A stretch of DNA of 64,000 nucleotides from Clavelina lepadiformis (taxonomy: Eukaryota; Chordata; Ascidiacea; Aplousobranchia; Clavelinidae): positions 9,488,501 to 9,552,500 of the forward strand of contig NC_135243.1 in the NCBI RefSeq assembly GCF_947623445.1. Direction: 5' to 3'. Below are positions 11,606 to 25,640 of the stretch, in pieces. The position numbers and the translations under genes are program-made. The notes under the pieces are model-generated. The model saw only the letters and a list, made by a program, of their open reading frames with translations. It ran no database searches and was not told where the DNA came from. How positions within the stretch are numbered: position 1 is the stretch's first letter; every line of letters starts with the position of its first letter.

Positions 11606-14600
11606 ATAAGCTGCTTTGCCATAGCTTGATTCCTAACGGCCAAGATGGTGGTCGCGATGGCTTAAAAGCAAGATTATGCGATGCTTACTGATGCTGATAG
11701 TTTCACGGGCGTGATAACTGATAAGTTAGCAACGAAACGAAGCTTGCCAACACAGAATCGCTGTCAAGTAAGTAAACTCGGTCACGGTACAGTTCCTACA
11801 GAACCTCGAAGAATTTATGGCTGTTTATCCAACCATGCGCGAGTGATAGGACACAAACACTACTGCTCGTTGCTTTTGAAATAAACCATGCCCTTATCAT
11901 TTTGCTGTACGGTTGCTTGTGAGAATTTTAACCGGTGATGAAAGGCATAGCATTTTTCTCAGCATTCCATTATAGTTGCTCATACTGATTTATGACCACG
12001 GCCGGAAAATAGTTCAATTGACGTCTCATATGTATCAAATACGACACTTAAGAAAAGTTTCTTGTATGTTCTGCAGTCTACGCAATTAAAATGCTTTGCG
12101 AGACTATATAAGGTTGCCTCTGGCAGTAGCCAACTGCCACGGTATGGGATAGTCATGTACTAGTTTCTCCGTAAGAAAAGGAAATTAATACTAAAGAAAA
12201 TTATGTCATAGCACAGACATAAGTTAGGGTTAAAACGTATACAGATGTAACCACTTGTAAATTTAAAATACTCATTTTAACAATTGTTTGCGTTGGCTGA
12301 TGCTTATGATAGTTTGGTGTGTTAAGTTTTCTATTGTCACACAAAACAAGAAACTCCCGAAAAGTTTAATTTGCAACAATTGTGTTTTCCCAGCCTCAAC
12401 ATTATTGAAGCATACCAAACACAGGTCTGATTGTGAAGATACAGAGCTTTGCAGCATTCGTTTTTGATTGTTGCCTGCAAAGAAAAAAAAGATGAAAGCA
12501 AAATCAATAACACAAAATCAATATTAAACGAGATTTAGAAATGGTATTCAAGCTCCGCTACAAGGAAACGACCTCCATAATATCTTTAAAAAGCACGTGA
12601 TTTTTCTTGTGTTAAATTGCGCAATTTTATTAAATTTAATATCATCCTCCTGCTGGCTTTGCACTGAAAATAAACAATTTAATATTTTGAAATGAAAAGT
12701 TGTGTGGAATAGTAGCCACACAGATACTATTGAAAGGATTTAGTTGCGCAATACATAATTTACAATCGTCGTATTGGCAGCTTGAATCGTGCAGTTTGTT
12801 AGACGATAACTCCCGGTCTAGTGCTACAGTGAAGTCCTACCGTTGTAGCCGTTCACAACAAGGTATACCTCCACTGTGACGTCAGACAAACGGGCATAGT
12901 TCTGCCACGCCCTTTGGTTTAAGAACCTGTAAAAAATCCTTCCAAAACCGACTTTCTGCATTTAAGCCTGCTTTGCGTCTAAATTTGCTGAACTATCGAT
13001 GTAAATCAACGCTGGTCAAGACAGTGTAGCAATAAAATTGCAGCATACACACAATGACGAACTTTGAGTTGCACATTCCGGCGCAAACTAAGTTACGCAA
13101 CTGCGCTGAATGCACTGATAGTCAATTCAGTCCGTCTACAAAACGTAGGTCCATAAGCACAAACTAGCCCTGCGTTGATCGCGTGCAAACATCACTACGG
13201 TGGAATGCAAAGAAAAAAGTTTGGTAGTCTCGTTTTATACCATAAGAATGACTTGCCACGTTGTCGGAGCATTAACAACCCGAATCCAACTTGTTCTTCT
13301 ATTTTAGCTCGGAGCGTTGCGCTTCGCGAAGCCGCTCTTTTTTCTCTTTAATAAAAAGAGGGAGCGTGTTTGCTCTAATTCTAGTTTTTCTTTCTTGTGC
13401 CGCACAAATCACTCTACAAACGATAGAACGTGGAAGTATCACATGACCTCATTTCGCCAATTTCCCGCCGCAAGGTACAGCATAGTTTATCGACAGCCTT
13501 TTCGAGACGGTCCAATTCACTTGACGCCACGAGTATAGCTTCCCGCCAATTTCGTACCTATTTCCTTCGCTAACCATGTGCTTTTTGCCAGATTTTCCTG
13601 TGGGTCTGTGATGGCTCTTGAAACACGCCCTGAAAACATAGTATATTATTACCAAAGATTATATTCGCGCAGAAGCGCACATTTCAAAGTTTGAAAAATG
13701 CGTAGAATTCCACAACTTCAATTTCGTATTGTTATGATCTAGTTACTTTATCTTGCCAGTCACCTACTACGTCTACAAGAAGCCACAACATGTATCAGAA
13801 GCACGGAATATACAGAACCTGCATTGTACGAAGATTCACAAACATTATTTGCTGCATGTCTTTTTCGTTAGGCACCGCAACTGCACAATAATTCTTTCAA
13901 AGAACCTTCCAAATGAATTCAATTAAGGGGTAAAATAGCAAAAACAAACGAAATTACAACCAGACTTTTTAAAGGCACTCACAAAACAATTTCACATCAC
14001 ATTGCACTACACATGGGCACCACTTGATTTTGCTTGAAATAAATAAAGCCCTCACCAACATCCATAATTGAGGAAAAACACAAGGAATTTTACCAATCAT
14101 TTATCATCACAAAACCAACAGTTTTTCAAAAGGAACGTGATCGGAAATAATGGCATTCTTTTCCTATGATGGCCGTCCAACTGTTTGCTTAATTTTGATG
14201 TGTATTTCAGATAAACATTCTGGAAAACTATCCCAATATAGTTTACGTTGGTTGACCAGCATTCACTCTGTTTGCAGAAGCGATTTTATCTGTAAAGGGC
14301 GTACACCGAAAGTCTAGTGAAACGTTAACCAGAACCTCGCGACGTTTTACACAGAAACAGTACCAAGAGATCACAGAGTATAATTTTTACTAACTGGCAA
14401 TCACTTTCTTTGAACTTAGATTCAGATTAACGACCCTTTAACTGCACGGTTATGAAGAGAAATTTCACCATTTTGCAACCCTATTTGCGTAAAATATAAC
14501 AGTTGTTGTAGGAGTGTAGGTGAAACACATATACATCCACAGGCGTACCAACCTAAACAAATCGGGTCTCGTATACAACTGCACAACCATATTACGTATG

Positions 14601-17600
14601 GTGTTTGAAAGTCATCAGAAGTACAAGATGCCGCACTTGAAAATTATTAACATCAATGACATGCCACTCCTACGTAGCAACAGGACATGCAATTACATGA
14701 TCTATCGTATGCCGCGCCCTTTGGTTATGCGTGAAGCATGCGAAAATGGTCCATTAGCCCACTTACAACTTACCTACTCGTTTCTCTTTTACACAGTGTC
14801 GTAACCGCAGCAAAGACGTTACCTTTAACGCACAACACACAACTTTACATGATGTTTAATATTTCATAAATTCACTTTGTTAATCTCGTGAACTTTTGTC
14901 GTAAAACTGTTCTAATTAGTTCTAACAAAACATACATTTTTCCAACAAAAACTGAGATTTCTAAGGAAAACAATAGTCACTGAAAAAAATAATGCATGCT
15001 TACCTTCAACTGAAGATTTTCCTCCACATCAAAGAGTAGGTCTCAAACGCATTGTCCATCACCGAAAGCATACTGTATACCAACTCAGATCAATATTACC
15101 AGGCTTGCCTCAACGAACAGAAGGCGAGTGCTTATGTGTCGTTGCCTCTACGTATGAGCGGCGCTTTGCACTTACAAACACGCACCTACGTACGCACACT
15201 CACCATAGGAAGCAGAGGAAATATCGTCAGAATATTTGCAGAGAAGAACCAATCACAGTCGACAGCCATTGATTGCGTAAGAACAAGATGAAACTACTGA
15301 AGAAAAACGCGCCCCGAATTTCGAAACACCAACACCAACTTATACATGATGTCATTCACCTTTAGAAATCGTTAACGTTCTAACATCAAAAGTCCTGGGG
15401 AAAACATGAAATGAGCGCGCATATGCTGACGCAGTCTATCTAATCCCGTGATGCTAATTGATGCCTTAAATTTTGGCTGTTTTAATCATTCGATGGCAAC
15501 TTGCAACAGAATTTGGATTTCCGAAATACTTCATTAGTTTCAAATTTCATCTTAAACGAATAGGAAGCATATGACGTCATTTGTTTAAGTTGGGCTCTGG
15601 CATAACGGATGTAGTATAAAAACGAACGCATGCTATACCATCAGTGTGTCAGCACTTTCTCTGGGCCACTATAACTGCCACGTTTGTGCTTGCCGTACAT
15701 TTCTAGCATGTGTAATTTAAGAAACTTCGGCAATACGTCCCTTTCAGAGAAGAACAACTGCGTTGTGTATAAAAGTCGAAAAATCACCCGTGTTCCTTTG
15801 ACTGGAATGGCCGTGGCTTTTCACAATTCTTTTTCTCGGGGCTGCTGTATTATTTCTTTTTGTTCGCGCCCCACAAAATTACAGTTGGTTTTAAGATTAG
15901 GAACAAATAAATAGAACCTAGTCGCTTTACAGCATTACGTAATTGGGTTACCATTATAAACGCACTTCAAAATGGCTTCAATTGGAACCCTTTCTTCGTC
16001 TGCTTTTATCAGAGGGCGATAAGAACGAAGCCAGAACCAAAGTCATATTGGTATATGAAGTCACACTTATAACTTCTAACGTATCGCTTACGTCAACATT
16101 GCTTCACTTTGGGATATACGTTCTAGGTTATACTGTACATTTGAAACGTTCATTCCCACAAACATTTTACAATAAATAATTAATGAATAATATTTGTCTG
16201 CTGGCACCCTTGTTAAATCTTTTTCATATTGCTACAGGATAATGCAGTAATAACTGTTTACAATGTTTCCTTTCAACCAGTGTAAAAATGCTGACAAACC
16301 TGCTGATCCGACCCGATCTAACGTCATGTTTGGTGTTTAAAAGATTTAAACCCAACTCTTACACTCAAAATCGAGGTGACAAATTGTAAAACGGCATTGC
16401 TTCGTTGCTGCAATAGACCAACATACGTGAAGATTTATGAGGTTCCTTAATGTATAAAATCATCGCCAAATCGCCCTGCTGGGTAGAAGGAGTAAGTAAG
16501 TTTTCTGCAGAACCCATAAAACTATAAAAAATGACGCACACTTCCGAACATCGGGAAGTTTTCCGACTTTGCAAAGTACTCATTGATAAATTTCTTCAGA
16601 CGCCAGTCAACCGTTTTGATCTTTGAGTCATCCCTCTTCAAACTAGCTACGTCATTGCAAATAAACGCGGCAGAGCAAAAATGGTGTGGGTGGTATATAG
16701 GGAGAGTTTATTCACAAGAAAGGAATGTTAGGTGGGAAAATAACTGGATTTGAAATGGTCGTTTGCGTTTACCTTTTTTACATTCAAAAGGGTCCGATTT
16801 CAGGCGTGTGTTTGGAAACCAACGATCATGGTTCTACTACACGGCTCTTAGGGCGGTAGATCAGCTCCACCAAAAAAGATCATCGCGGAAACAAAATGGT
16901 AAATATAACAATACAATTGTGGCGGTCCCACAACTATCAAAAATATCCCACAACTATATTCAATTGTTTTTTAAAAGATATAATTTGACCTGTACCTTTT
17001 ATCTTTACTTCTGTGCGACATTTCGTGTTCTTAATTACGTTCTATTTCATCAGTTAGTTCCATGTGCACGTGTTACAAAGAAGGTCGTTTTATAGTTTCT
17101 GATATGCCGAACGTTGAAGTTACACTGTTAGTTTGCGTGAATTCTGTGTGCTTTCTGGGAAGGACAGTCAGCCTTATCGAGGAGTCAGAACTTTCAGTTA
17201 TTATACCGTCAGTTAACGTTATGAGCCACACCATCAGCGAATGAAACAAGATTAACACCATATTATTCAATAGTTAATCATAGACAAAATATCTAAGCCT
17301 TTTGATGGAATTATTCAGGTGTTTTTGAACTAATTTCATTGATGATATTCTACTGTTGCATACACAAACACGTCCACGCATGTTATTGTTCCTACAGAAG
17401 AAACATATTTGTAAACGAAAAAATCATTTTGCCGGACCAATTTACGATAACTAAAAAATGGGATGACGCACTCCCAACGTTTGCGTTTCAATGTAAACTA
17501 CGAGTTATAGGTTCTATATGAAGACATATTTACCTGATCATACAAACCTAAACACAGGATCTATACACTGCAGCTATACTGTCATGGAAATACAAACATT

Positions 17601-20600
17601 TTCCTCACCATAAAAACAGTGATTGTCAAAATAGGCGTTGTTTTAAACTGTTTTAACATATAGGCCCATACATAAAATAACTCGACAAAGACAGTATTTG
17701 TATTGTGTTCAAAAATAGGCTGATTAGTTCAGATTTTATTATCGTTTTGAAAGAAACGACACAGATTATAGAACAAAAACATTTTTAACTCACTGCATGA
17801 TGGTCGAAGCTAACTTTTGAAGGTCACTTGTTTGACCGATAAGTTTATTATAATTGCTTTGTTCTTGCTTCTATACGTAGTTGTTGTAAAATGTAAAGGT
17901 AAATTCTCGACAAAACTCGCCGTCACAAATGGTTAGTTTAAACCACTATGTGTGATCGCCTTTCTAATTTCATGAAATGGATACCTGTAATGACGTTTTG
18001 GTGTTAGAACATCCTCGACGTTTGAAGGATTGAGATTTCTGTGAACGGTCTATTTTGTGAAAAAAAACTCTATAAGGTGTATTTGATGAATTTGGGGTGT
18101 TACTGAGAAGTGACAAGCAAATTGTATACATAGAGCAAAGATATAAATAAATCTTGTTTCAGTCAGTGTAACTTTAATATTGAAACAGAAATACTCACTA
18201 AAAGCGGCACCTACAGTTTCTTAGTAAAAATTAACATGCGTAAAGTTTTTTTTATGCTGAACCTGGATATGATGGTTTTGGCGAAATACATATTTCTATT
18301 TAAATATTCAAATTACAGCGACAGATTCAGGGTTTATTTGTACTCCACCTCTACAAAGAACCATTTTTACCAAATGTCAGTGGTATATCAGTAACAGAAC
18401 TGGCGTATGTCTTGCTTATGCTGCTATACAGGCAGTACAAGTAACAGTATTAAAAACGTCCATCCACTAAAAGACGTGATTTTCAAAGTTAAAAACGTAT
18501 CTTGTGGATTAAGGGTTGTTATGCACACAGTCAAATATCGTTAAAGCCACGCCTAATTCTGCACAAGAAAAAGTAACCAAATTCATTAAGCCGGTCGAAG
18601 CTAGTTTATATATAGGAGAATCGCTTCCGGCCTGTCCACCTTTGCAGCAGGCGAGCCTGAGAAAGCAAGACAGGAAACCTACGTAGGCAACCAACCTTTG
18701 CGTCACAATCGTTTACGGTGAATTGTCATGGTATGTGACGTAATCACAGGTGGTCCTTTACAGCCCAATAATCCCACTTGTCCGGGGTTTGCACTTGTAA
18801 ATTTTGAATCTGCACATTGCAATCTCGTTTTTTACACTGTACAATAAAGTCCAATTACAAGAACATTGTTTGACGCTTAGCACTAATAGCGTTGCAAAGT
18901 CACAGCATTGTCAGTACAAAGAATCAATCTAGAATGCTTCAAATAAGAGCATACATAGCGTAGAAAATTGCAAGGTGCAAATCAACATTGTGCTTTCTGA
19001 AAAGGCATGTGCTGTATCACAGAAATGCACCTCGAAGTCGAAGCTGTAACTTAATTTCACGTGCGACTGATATGAGTATTGTGCCGAGTGAGGTAAGTTT
19101 CACCTACACAAAAATACAAAACGTTGCATGAGTTAGCGGCGAGTCAGTAAAGGTTAAGGCGATAGCATACAGCACATGTGAAACATTGCGTGATCATATA
19201 TTATAAATTATAATGTTACAATTTTGAAAAACTTTGTATATACTGGTAAGTCATGCAAAACTTTGGATCAAATTAAAATGAGGAGACTGTGTTTTTAAAC
19301 TCTTGTTGCAGCCTGCAATTATACCAGTATAGCAGAATTTGCCCTACAGCACATACGATTACGTCATGTGAATACAAAGCAACGCCAGAGTTTTGTAAAC
19401 TATGGGAAGAATTTAAATTTAAACTATTTTTCACCAAAAATGCTTCTGAGGAAAGAATGTAGAAGCAAAACGTTCCGGATGACATACATTGCCCAAGGCT
19501 GCTGACGATCATCTTGCACACAAACGTGCACCGCAATGAGATTCACCTGTAGCATTGCGAAATTTATCTTTTATTCTCCTTAAAGCGGTCCCACGGTCAT
19601 TTCGCGTTGAACCAAAAATTAGTGGCATTTTTGGGCGGGGTTAACTTCTTTGTTCTACCAAGGATTCGCACATTTCCTTGGCAAGTTGTGTGTGTAAAAA
19701 ATGGTATGTAAAAACTACCCACCGCAACAACCTTTTTTCTTTTTTAACATAGCTTTTGAAGAGAGAAAAATTCTTTCTGGCTGGTTAAGGCAACCCGCGA
19801 TCCTTTGCCGTGACGTCAGGCAAAATAAATTTAGATCAAAGAATATTTTTGCAGTGAAGCGTAACATCCTCGCTGGCAATCTTGAATGCAAGCCGCGTGA
19901 CGAACTTTAACTATACAGTACCGGTAGTATTAAGACCTTTTCATAAAATATTTTTGTATTTATGTCACTTGCTGAGACTCCTTCGTAACTTCGCCTCAAG
20001 AAGGAAAAATAGTGACTAATGCTTTGCTAAAATTGACGAGAGTTTTTTGCCCAGAGGGAATTAAATATAAATTTTATGCGACTTCCTTGAAACCAAACAA
20101 GCGAGTTTAAACATTATCTGCTCTGTGTTTTACTTTGCATTTCAGCAACATTGCCTTTATAAAGTGTCACAAAACCATTTCGGAATTGGGCGTTCTAAAG
20201 TTTTCGTAGTTGGGGTAATGTGTAGAAAGTTCCCATGTTGACTGGGTCAGTTGTGTCTTCACAGCCTTCTTGCTATCAGTACCTTCGAAAGGCAGAAAAT
20301 GATCTTGGTCGGCAGAACCAATATTTATCTCACACTGAGCTTCCTATTGTGAAAATCCTTCCGAGGAACTTAACAAAGGCCCGCGGGCGGTAGAAAAATT
20401 GATTTAGAATCCAGCTTAAAAACAACATTGTTAACATTTCCACTTCTGTGCTCGCTATATGACCTCTTAAGCAAAGACTGGCCAAGATTGCAATAAGAAA
20501 TGGAAGCTTTCTTTATGGGAAAAGTTTCTAGCAATTGTGGCCTTGTAACATGTGTTTTTCCCAGAAACCTTATAATACTTCTTAATCCGATTAAAATTGA

Positions 20601-20809
20601 TAAATCTTGGTGGTGTATGAAATACTTTCACGTGTTATATTTGTAGCAAGTAATTTCCAGCAATGTGGCACTCCACAGAATCACAGTGAAATTCAGCAAT
20701 GTCAAAGATTACAACACGTGCACCACCGTACGAAATTCTAACATTTTCACTCCGCCACTGTTTGGCGCAACTGATGTTGAAATGTGAAGCTTTTGCTTCA
20801 ATTGTGCTG
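11606..20809. other. 9.2-kb gene-poor interval between two convergent genes
   Basis: This lies between the 3' ends of the ECI2-like gene and LSm11. No recognisable protein exon was found on either strand. Small features include TATATAAGG near 12108, followed by TGGCAGT/ACTGCCA (a 7-bp stem near 12121-12139); a CRE-TATA pair near 15571-15621; and TGTGACGTAATC near 18734. Several ORFs of 60-110 codons show no domain, signal peptide or conserved motif. Unrecognised short or non-coding genes cannot be excluded. Confidence 0.5.
15571..15621 (+). promoter_or_regulatory. CRE plus TATA promoter-like pair
   Basis: The palindrome ATGACGTCAT (15571-15580), a perfect CREB/ATF site, lies 34 bases before TATAAAA (15615-15621). 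That spacing and order suit a plus-strand core promoter. The first ATG downstream (about 15709) opens only a short ORF of unknown meaning, so the transcript, if any, is unidentified. Confidence 0.4.
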
Positions 20810-23800
20810 TCAAGGCGGGAGAGATATTAACACAATACTGTCACCTCTAACGTATAGATGATTGATATGTCTATGATAGAGTTCGGCCTCGCCACCAGAA
20901 AATTTACGCTGTAAAGAGTTTGGTGGTTTTAAAGCATTGAATCGTTTCACCAAGCAGTTAGTTCTGCTGTCGTTGCTTCTTGAGTTGTGGTGATGATCCT
21001 TAGCGGCATCCACCACTTTATGAGAAGGCTTTGTAAACGCAACTCCTGTGGTGGCTCCATGCCGATAATTGGACGTTACTGCGTCTAATTAGAAAAGCTT
21101 GTTTATTGGAATGTCAGCAAATTTGATGGCTTGCAATACCAGCAAAGGCCATTGACATAAGCTTAATTGTTAAACAGAACTTATAAAGCAATTTACAACT
21201 GAAAAATAATACCACCAAAATAAGCTACAGATAACGATTTCCAAGTCTGACTTATTCTGTACTTTTTACACGGGCAATTTATATTTCATACTAAAGGTTC
21301 ATTCGAGCAGTGGCATTGGCTTTACAATTACTATGATAAATGGCCGACTACCATGTACATGAAATACTGAGCTGGAGTACGGTATACTAGGGTTTGTTAC
21401 CTTTATAAGTTTCAGAAACACCATGCAGTTTCACATCCTCCACGGCCTTTGTCAACTGTATGAATTGATGGAAAAAACATTAAAATATTTAACAGCAGCA
21501 TTAGCTGAACGTGAATTTAATATGGTTTACTCACTTGAGCTATGGTTATTTTCTTTTGATGGTCGACGACTTTACCACTGGGTGAAAGGGCAAAGGTTTC
21601 ATCGACATCCACCATTGCCTTGATATAACAAGATACCATAATTCTCATTCACTTCTACTTGACAACTCATCATTCAATTTATATACAGTATATAATATTC
21701 AGTATCATATCCAAATTGACCTCATGAAACTGCATAAAAGTATTCTATAATGCCATCCTACCAAGTTCATGTATCGATCAAATGCCACAACGAAACCAAT
21801 CAGAATCCCACGAAGACCAGCAAAGTTTCTGGTGTACACATGACAGCGTAGATGCTCCTTTGTGATTTTATAAAGCAAACTCATGGGGCCAACTGCCAAC
21901 TCTAACAGTCACGTTGGCCCCAGAGTGGTGTTTAATCTTTATAATTCTGATAGTATCTCATCAAAAACACTAATTTTGTATGGTAAATGTTTTTCAATAA
22001 ATTGTACAAGCAATTTGATTTAATAGTTGTTGAAAAAAAATTTAAAAACCTACTTTCCATGATTATAAAAATATTGGAAAGTTTCTTTTTCTTTTTTGGC
22101 ATGGTTGGAGTAACTGCAAAATTACAAAAAAATGAAGCAATTAGCATAAAAGTAAAGCAAATTCACATTGGTGTTTAAGTAATTATCACACATTTTATTA
22201 TACCATGATTATGACCAAATTTTCCAGCAAAATTGCCGAAATATGGTAAATGTTCCATTGGAAAGCTTGTAATGATTGAAAAGTTAGAGTTCTTACAACT
22301 TTTTGTTGGACCGAATTATAGGCATTTCTCATGGGTTACATATGCAGAATACATTCAAGGGAACATTGCATGCATGTAATTACAGTAAAAGCTCCTGAAG
22401 TCCAAGCTGAAGGGAGCCTGTGAACAACTCTGAGAGGCATAAAAATTAAACTGCAAATACAAAAAAACCTTGTTCGGAAATGGCAAAATCAAATAACACG
22501 ACTTTTTGTTATAACAGACAACACTCAGAATTACAAAAACTGACTGTGGTAGTTTGTGATGACTATTGTGTGAGTGAAACAATATAGGCTAATGCTTGTG
22601 GTACAATTTTTATCTACCTTTCTCCTGTTTAAGTAAGAAAATTTTTTTAAAAAAAAGTTCTGCATCATTGTTTTATTGTTGTTCAATGTTAGGGAATCAA
22701 AAAACCTTATCTCAAAAAGTACAGGTTGTATCTCATTTTCATGTGTATAAGTAGAAAGCCCACCACTGAAAACATGGGAGTAGATCTAAAAAAATTATCT
22801 AAATACAGTGAGCGGGTATTAAGATACTGCATACCAGTATTATAGTTTGTTTGTTGCTCCTTGATTTGAGGTCACCTAGTGACCACAAACGATTTTGTCC
22901 ATAACTCAAAAATCAGTTATCCAATTTTCGCCACAGTTTCACTATTCATCTTAGAAAATTAAATGGAATTAATTTATCAAATAAATAATAGGGTGGTTCC
23001 AGCCAATGTTCAAATCATAATAAAATGACACCTTAATATTATAATGGAAGCCTATATACTGTATATATATACATATATAATAAATATAACTTATCATACA
23101 AAAAGTGCATGATATCTTTGCATGTTATCGTTCATTATGCTTTGCTATAAAAAATTGTATATATATAAGATATTTTCAAACTACGGTCCATTATAAAACG
23201 AAATAATCGGCAAAAAAGTCGATGATTGGTGTCTAGCAATATGCTTGACTGGTAAGTGGTTGACTACGATTATCTTAACTAGAAACGAATGCACTGTCCA
23301 GTGCAATGCAAAAATTCTAGTGAAAAGAGTTACATAAAAAAGCAAATATAACAAATTTTTGTAGAACATCGCCAATCATGTCTACCATAAGCAAGCCAAC
23401 TTAGATAATCATCATAAACCACCTTCTTTTTCTCCGTCTATTCCTTTACTTTCTTTGTCATTCCTCTTTCGACGCTCCATCATTTCTTTTAGTTTACTAA
23501 GGTCTCTGTTTTGCACTTCAGCAGCAATTTTCTTCCTTTGGGAAAAGCTCTTTTCTGCTCGCGAAGGCTTTAAGAAGTAGTTTTAAAGACAACAATCAGC
23601 TGAAGCAATGACAAGAGTTTAACAGAAACATTCAATAAATGAAATCATGTATCATTTGGCATTTAGTGTTGCTACAAATATTTCATATTTTTTGTGAATA
23701 GTTTGCTATGTCTACAGCAAAAAATATTTCCTTTTAAACTATAACAATAATAACTTGTTTTCCTAATTCTTTTCTATTTTGTCATAAACATATACTTAGG

Positions 23801-24375
23801 CAAAAGGTGGAAGATGGAAGTAGATCTATACAGCTATAATAATACCGATAATAATTAAAGTAGATCAGTAGACAGAATAAAACAATTAAAAATTAAGCAA
23901 TAAAATAACAGTTCCATGATAAATGATAAATGATAAATCTAAATTAGGGTACCAGTCGTTTTGTGAGAAATAACTTTCTTAGTAAAATAACAAAAAACAT
24001 AATTTTTTAATTTTGCTTTGGTAAAATATTTATTTCACAAAAACTGAGATACTAAAATCTGTAGTTCAAAACACTTATTTATAGTGTATCATCATTTTAA
24101 TAGTTAAAGGCCTAATCAATGGGCTAAATTGCATATTTTATAGCATCGCCTTTATTTTACAACATTTGGATTGTATTTTAGCAAAATATTAAAAATGAAA
24201 ACAAAAATTAACTTACTTTTTTCTTGGGATCATTTTTGTCTTTTCGCTTCAAACTAGCCTCAAAAACTGCAATGTTGTCATACACTGTAGCAGTTGACTC
24301 CAATTTGTCGGGAGCCTCATCTGAATATAATGCCAGCATTGGATCAAAATCGGAAGATGTAGGATCACAAGACAT
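20810..24375 (-). CDS. LSM11: U7 snRNA-associated Sm-like protein LSm11 (six exons)
   Basis: Exons read on the minus strand are 24375-24217, 23567-23420, 21901-21762, 21618-21535, 21455-21401 and 21084-20810. They join in consistent phase to 286 residues. LSm11 is part of the U7 snRNP ring that cleaves replication-dependent histone pre-mRNAs in the nucleus. Seen: an N-terminal SSDFDPMLALY motif (residues 7-17), as in the vertebrate LSm11 N-terminus, the region known to contact FLASH; a charged linker; an Sm1 segment with NFAGLRG and VAFDRYMNL followed by MVDVDET; a long insert between Sm motifs, typical of LSm11; and a final Sm2 segment RHINHLYVRGDSIVLISL. The protein is shorter than the roughly 360-residue human one, mainly in low-complexity regions. 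The exon 2 donor (GGTG/GTTTAT) is non-ideal but is the phase-compatible choice. The gene converges with the ECI2-like gene and is head-to-head with CENP-L at a distance. Confidence 0.92.
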
Positions 24376-25356
24376 ATTCTGTTGCACTTTACAGCACAGT
24401 ATTGAATAGAAGTGGCCTATGGATGACAGATTGAAACATAGGTGTAATTTTTTGGTTTATAGCCCTGTCAGCGATTTAAAATATCAAATGAGGAAATTAA
24501 GCAATCTGTAAAACGTCGTAAGTGGTAAAATGAGGAACAGGCTTAATTTATAACTCAAACTTTCTACCAAGTAATAATGCACAAAACGGCAAATTTTACT
24601 AAAAAATGATATTCTCACGTTTAGGTATATCAGGAACAATAAATGTAGTAACTTTCATAGATTTTTCAAGCTCTTGAATACGGTAGCCTACTTTCTTCTT
24701 TGTCGCTCGACAGTTTTAGGCTACATAAAATTGTGCAAGCATAACACTTTAAGTCAATAAGTCTAATAACAACATCAGTTTGTTTTTGCCATTTTTTCGA
24801 TAATCTTAGTCAAAGATTAATGTTGCCCTACTCGGACTTGACTGTAAGTTACAGTTACGAAAAATATGCTTGTTTTGTTATTCTAACATTACATGCCATG
24901 TTAGCTTCATTGCATTTAACAAAGTGAATGTTAATGTCACAATACGATTTTTATAAATAAATAAAGTTTGCAATGCGTGATGTATCTTTGCATAAAGGGA
25001 AGGTATATTAAAGAAAAATAAACAAAAAAAAACAATAAACAATTCAGTAAACAATCACCAATCTATAATATGATTTCTGTAGAAAATTGGCGCTCAAACC
25101 AAACCTTTAAAGTTTGGTTTGGCACAATGGCACTAGCCGTAGTGCAGTACCTATATATGCTAGGCTACCTGCCAGACTCTTGGATAAATGAGATCTCGAT
25201 CTACAATAAAAAGAAGTGACAATAAAACACATAGACAAAGAGATAATTTCATTTTGCGAATAATAACTAAATTACAAAAATTAACGGTTGCTTAGCATGG
25301 GGTGGCGAAACACCTAGCCTAGTAGAGGTTAGAAGTCACAGGAGAAAGCAGTAGAC
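24376..25356. other. LSm11 upstream region
   Basis: No further coding exon is supported. A hairpin with AAACCAAA/TTTGGTTT arms around CTTTAAAG lies near 25096-25120. ATTGGCGCTCAAA near 25088 recurs exactly near 26046, hinting at a decayed repeat pair. The promoter of LSm11 should be here, but no clear TATA box was identified. Confidence 0.45.
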
Positions 25357-25640
25357 CGGGGTTGTTCAAATGGCGGATCTCGATCCGGATCTTTTCAACT
25401 TTTTGTGTGGATCTTCCAATGTAGTCTTGAAACAATCTTGCAGCTGTAGCACACTTCACTTTGGACTTTTACAAAGTTACAAATATGTTGTAGGCCCTAC
25501 AATGTAGGGTACATTTACATAAATAAAGCACCATAAAAATTAAAGCATGTCCAATATGTTTACTATTCGTATTTAGTGGATCATCACCTTGTCAGGTTTG
25601 GTTGTGGTGGATCATGGCAGAAATCATTTGAACACCCCTG
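25357..25640. mobile_element. hAT-type MITE with 8-bp target duplication
   Basis: The 284-bp element starts CGGGGTTGTTCAAAT and ends ATTTGAACACCCCTG, which are inverted ends of hAT type. It is flanked by CAGTAGAC (25349-25356) and CAGTAGAT (25641-25648), an 8-bp target-site duplication with one change. There is no coding capacity. Confidence 0.8.

Noticed and set aside
15684..15914. Gene driven by the CRE/TATA pair at 15.6 kb
   Set aside because: The ORF has no recognisable features and its start precedes the likely first ATG. Only the promoter-like motif is reported.
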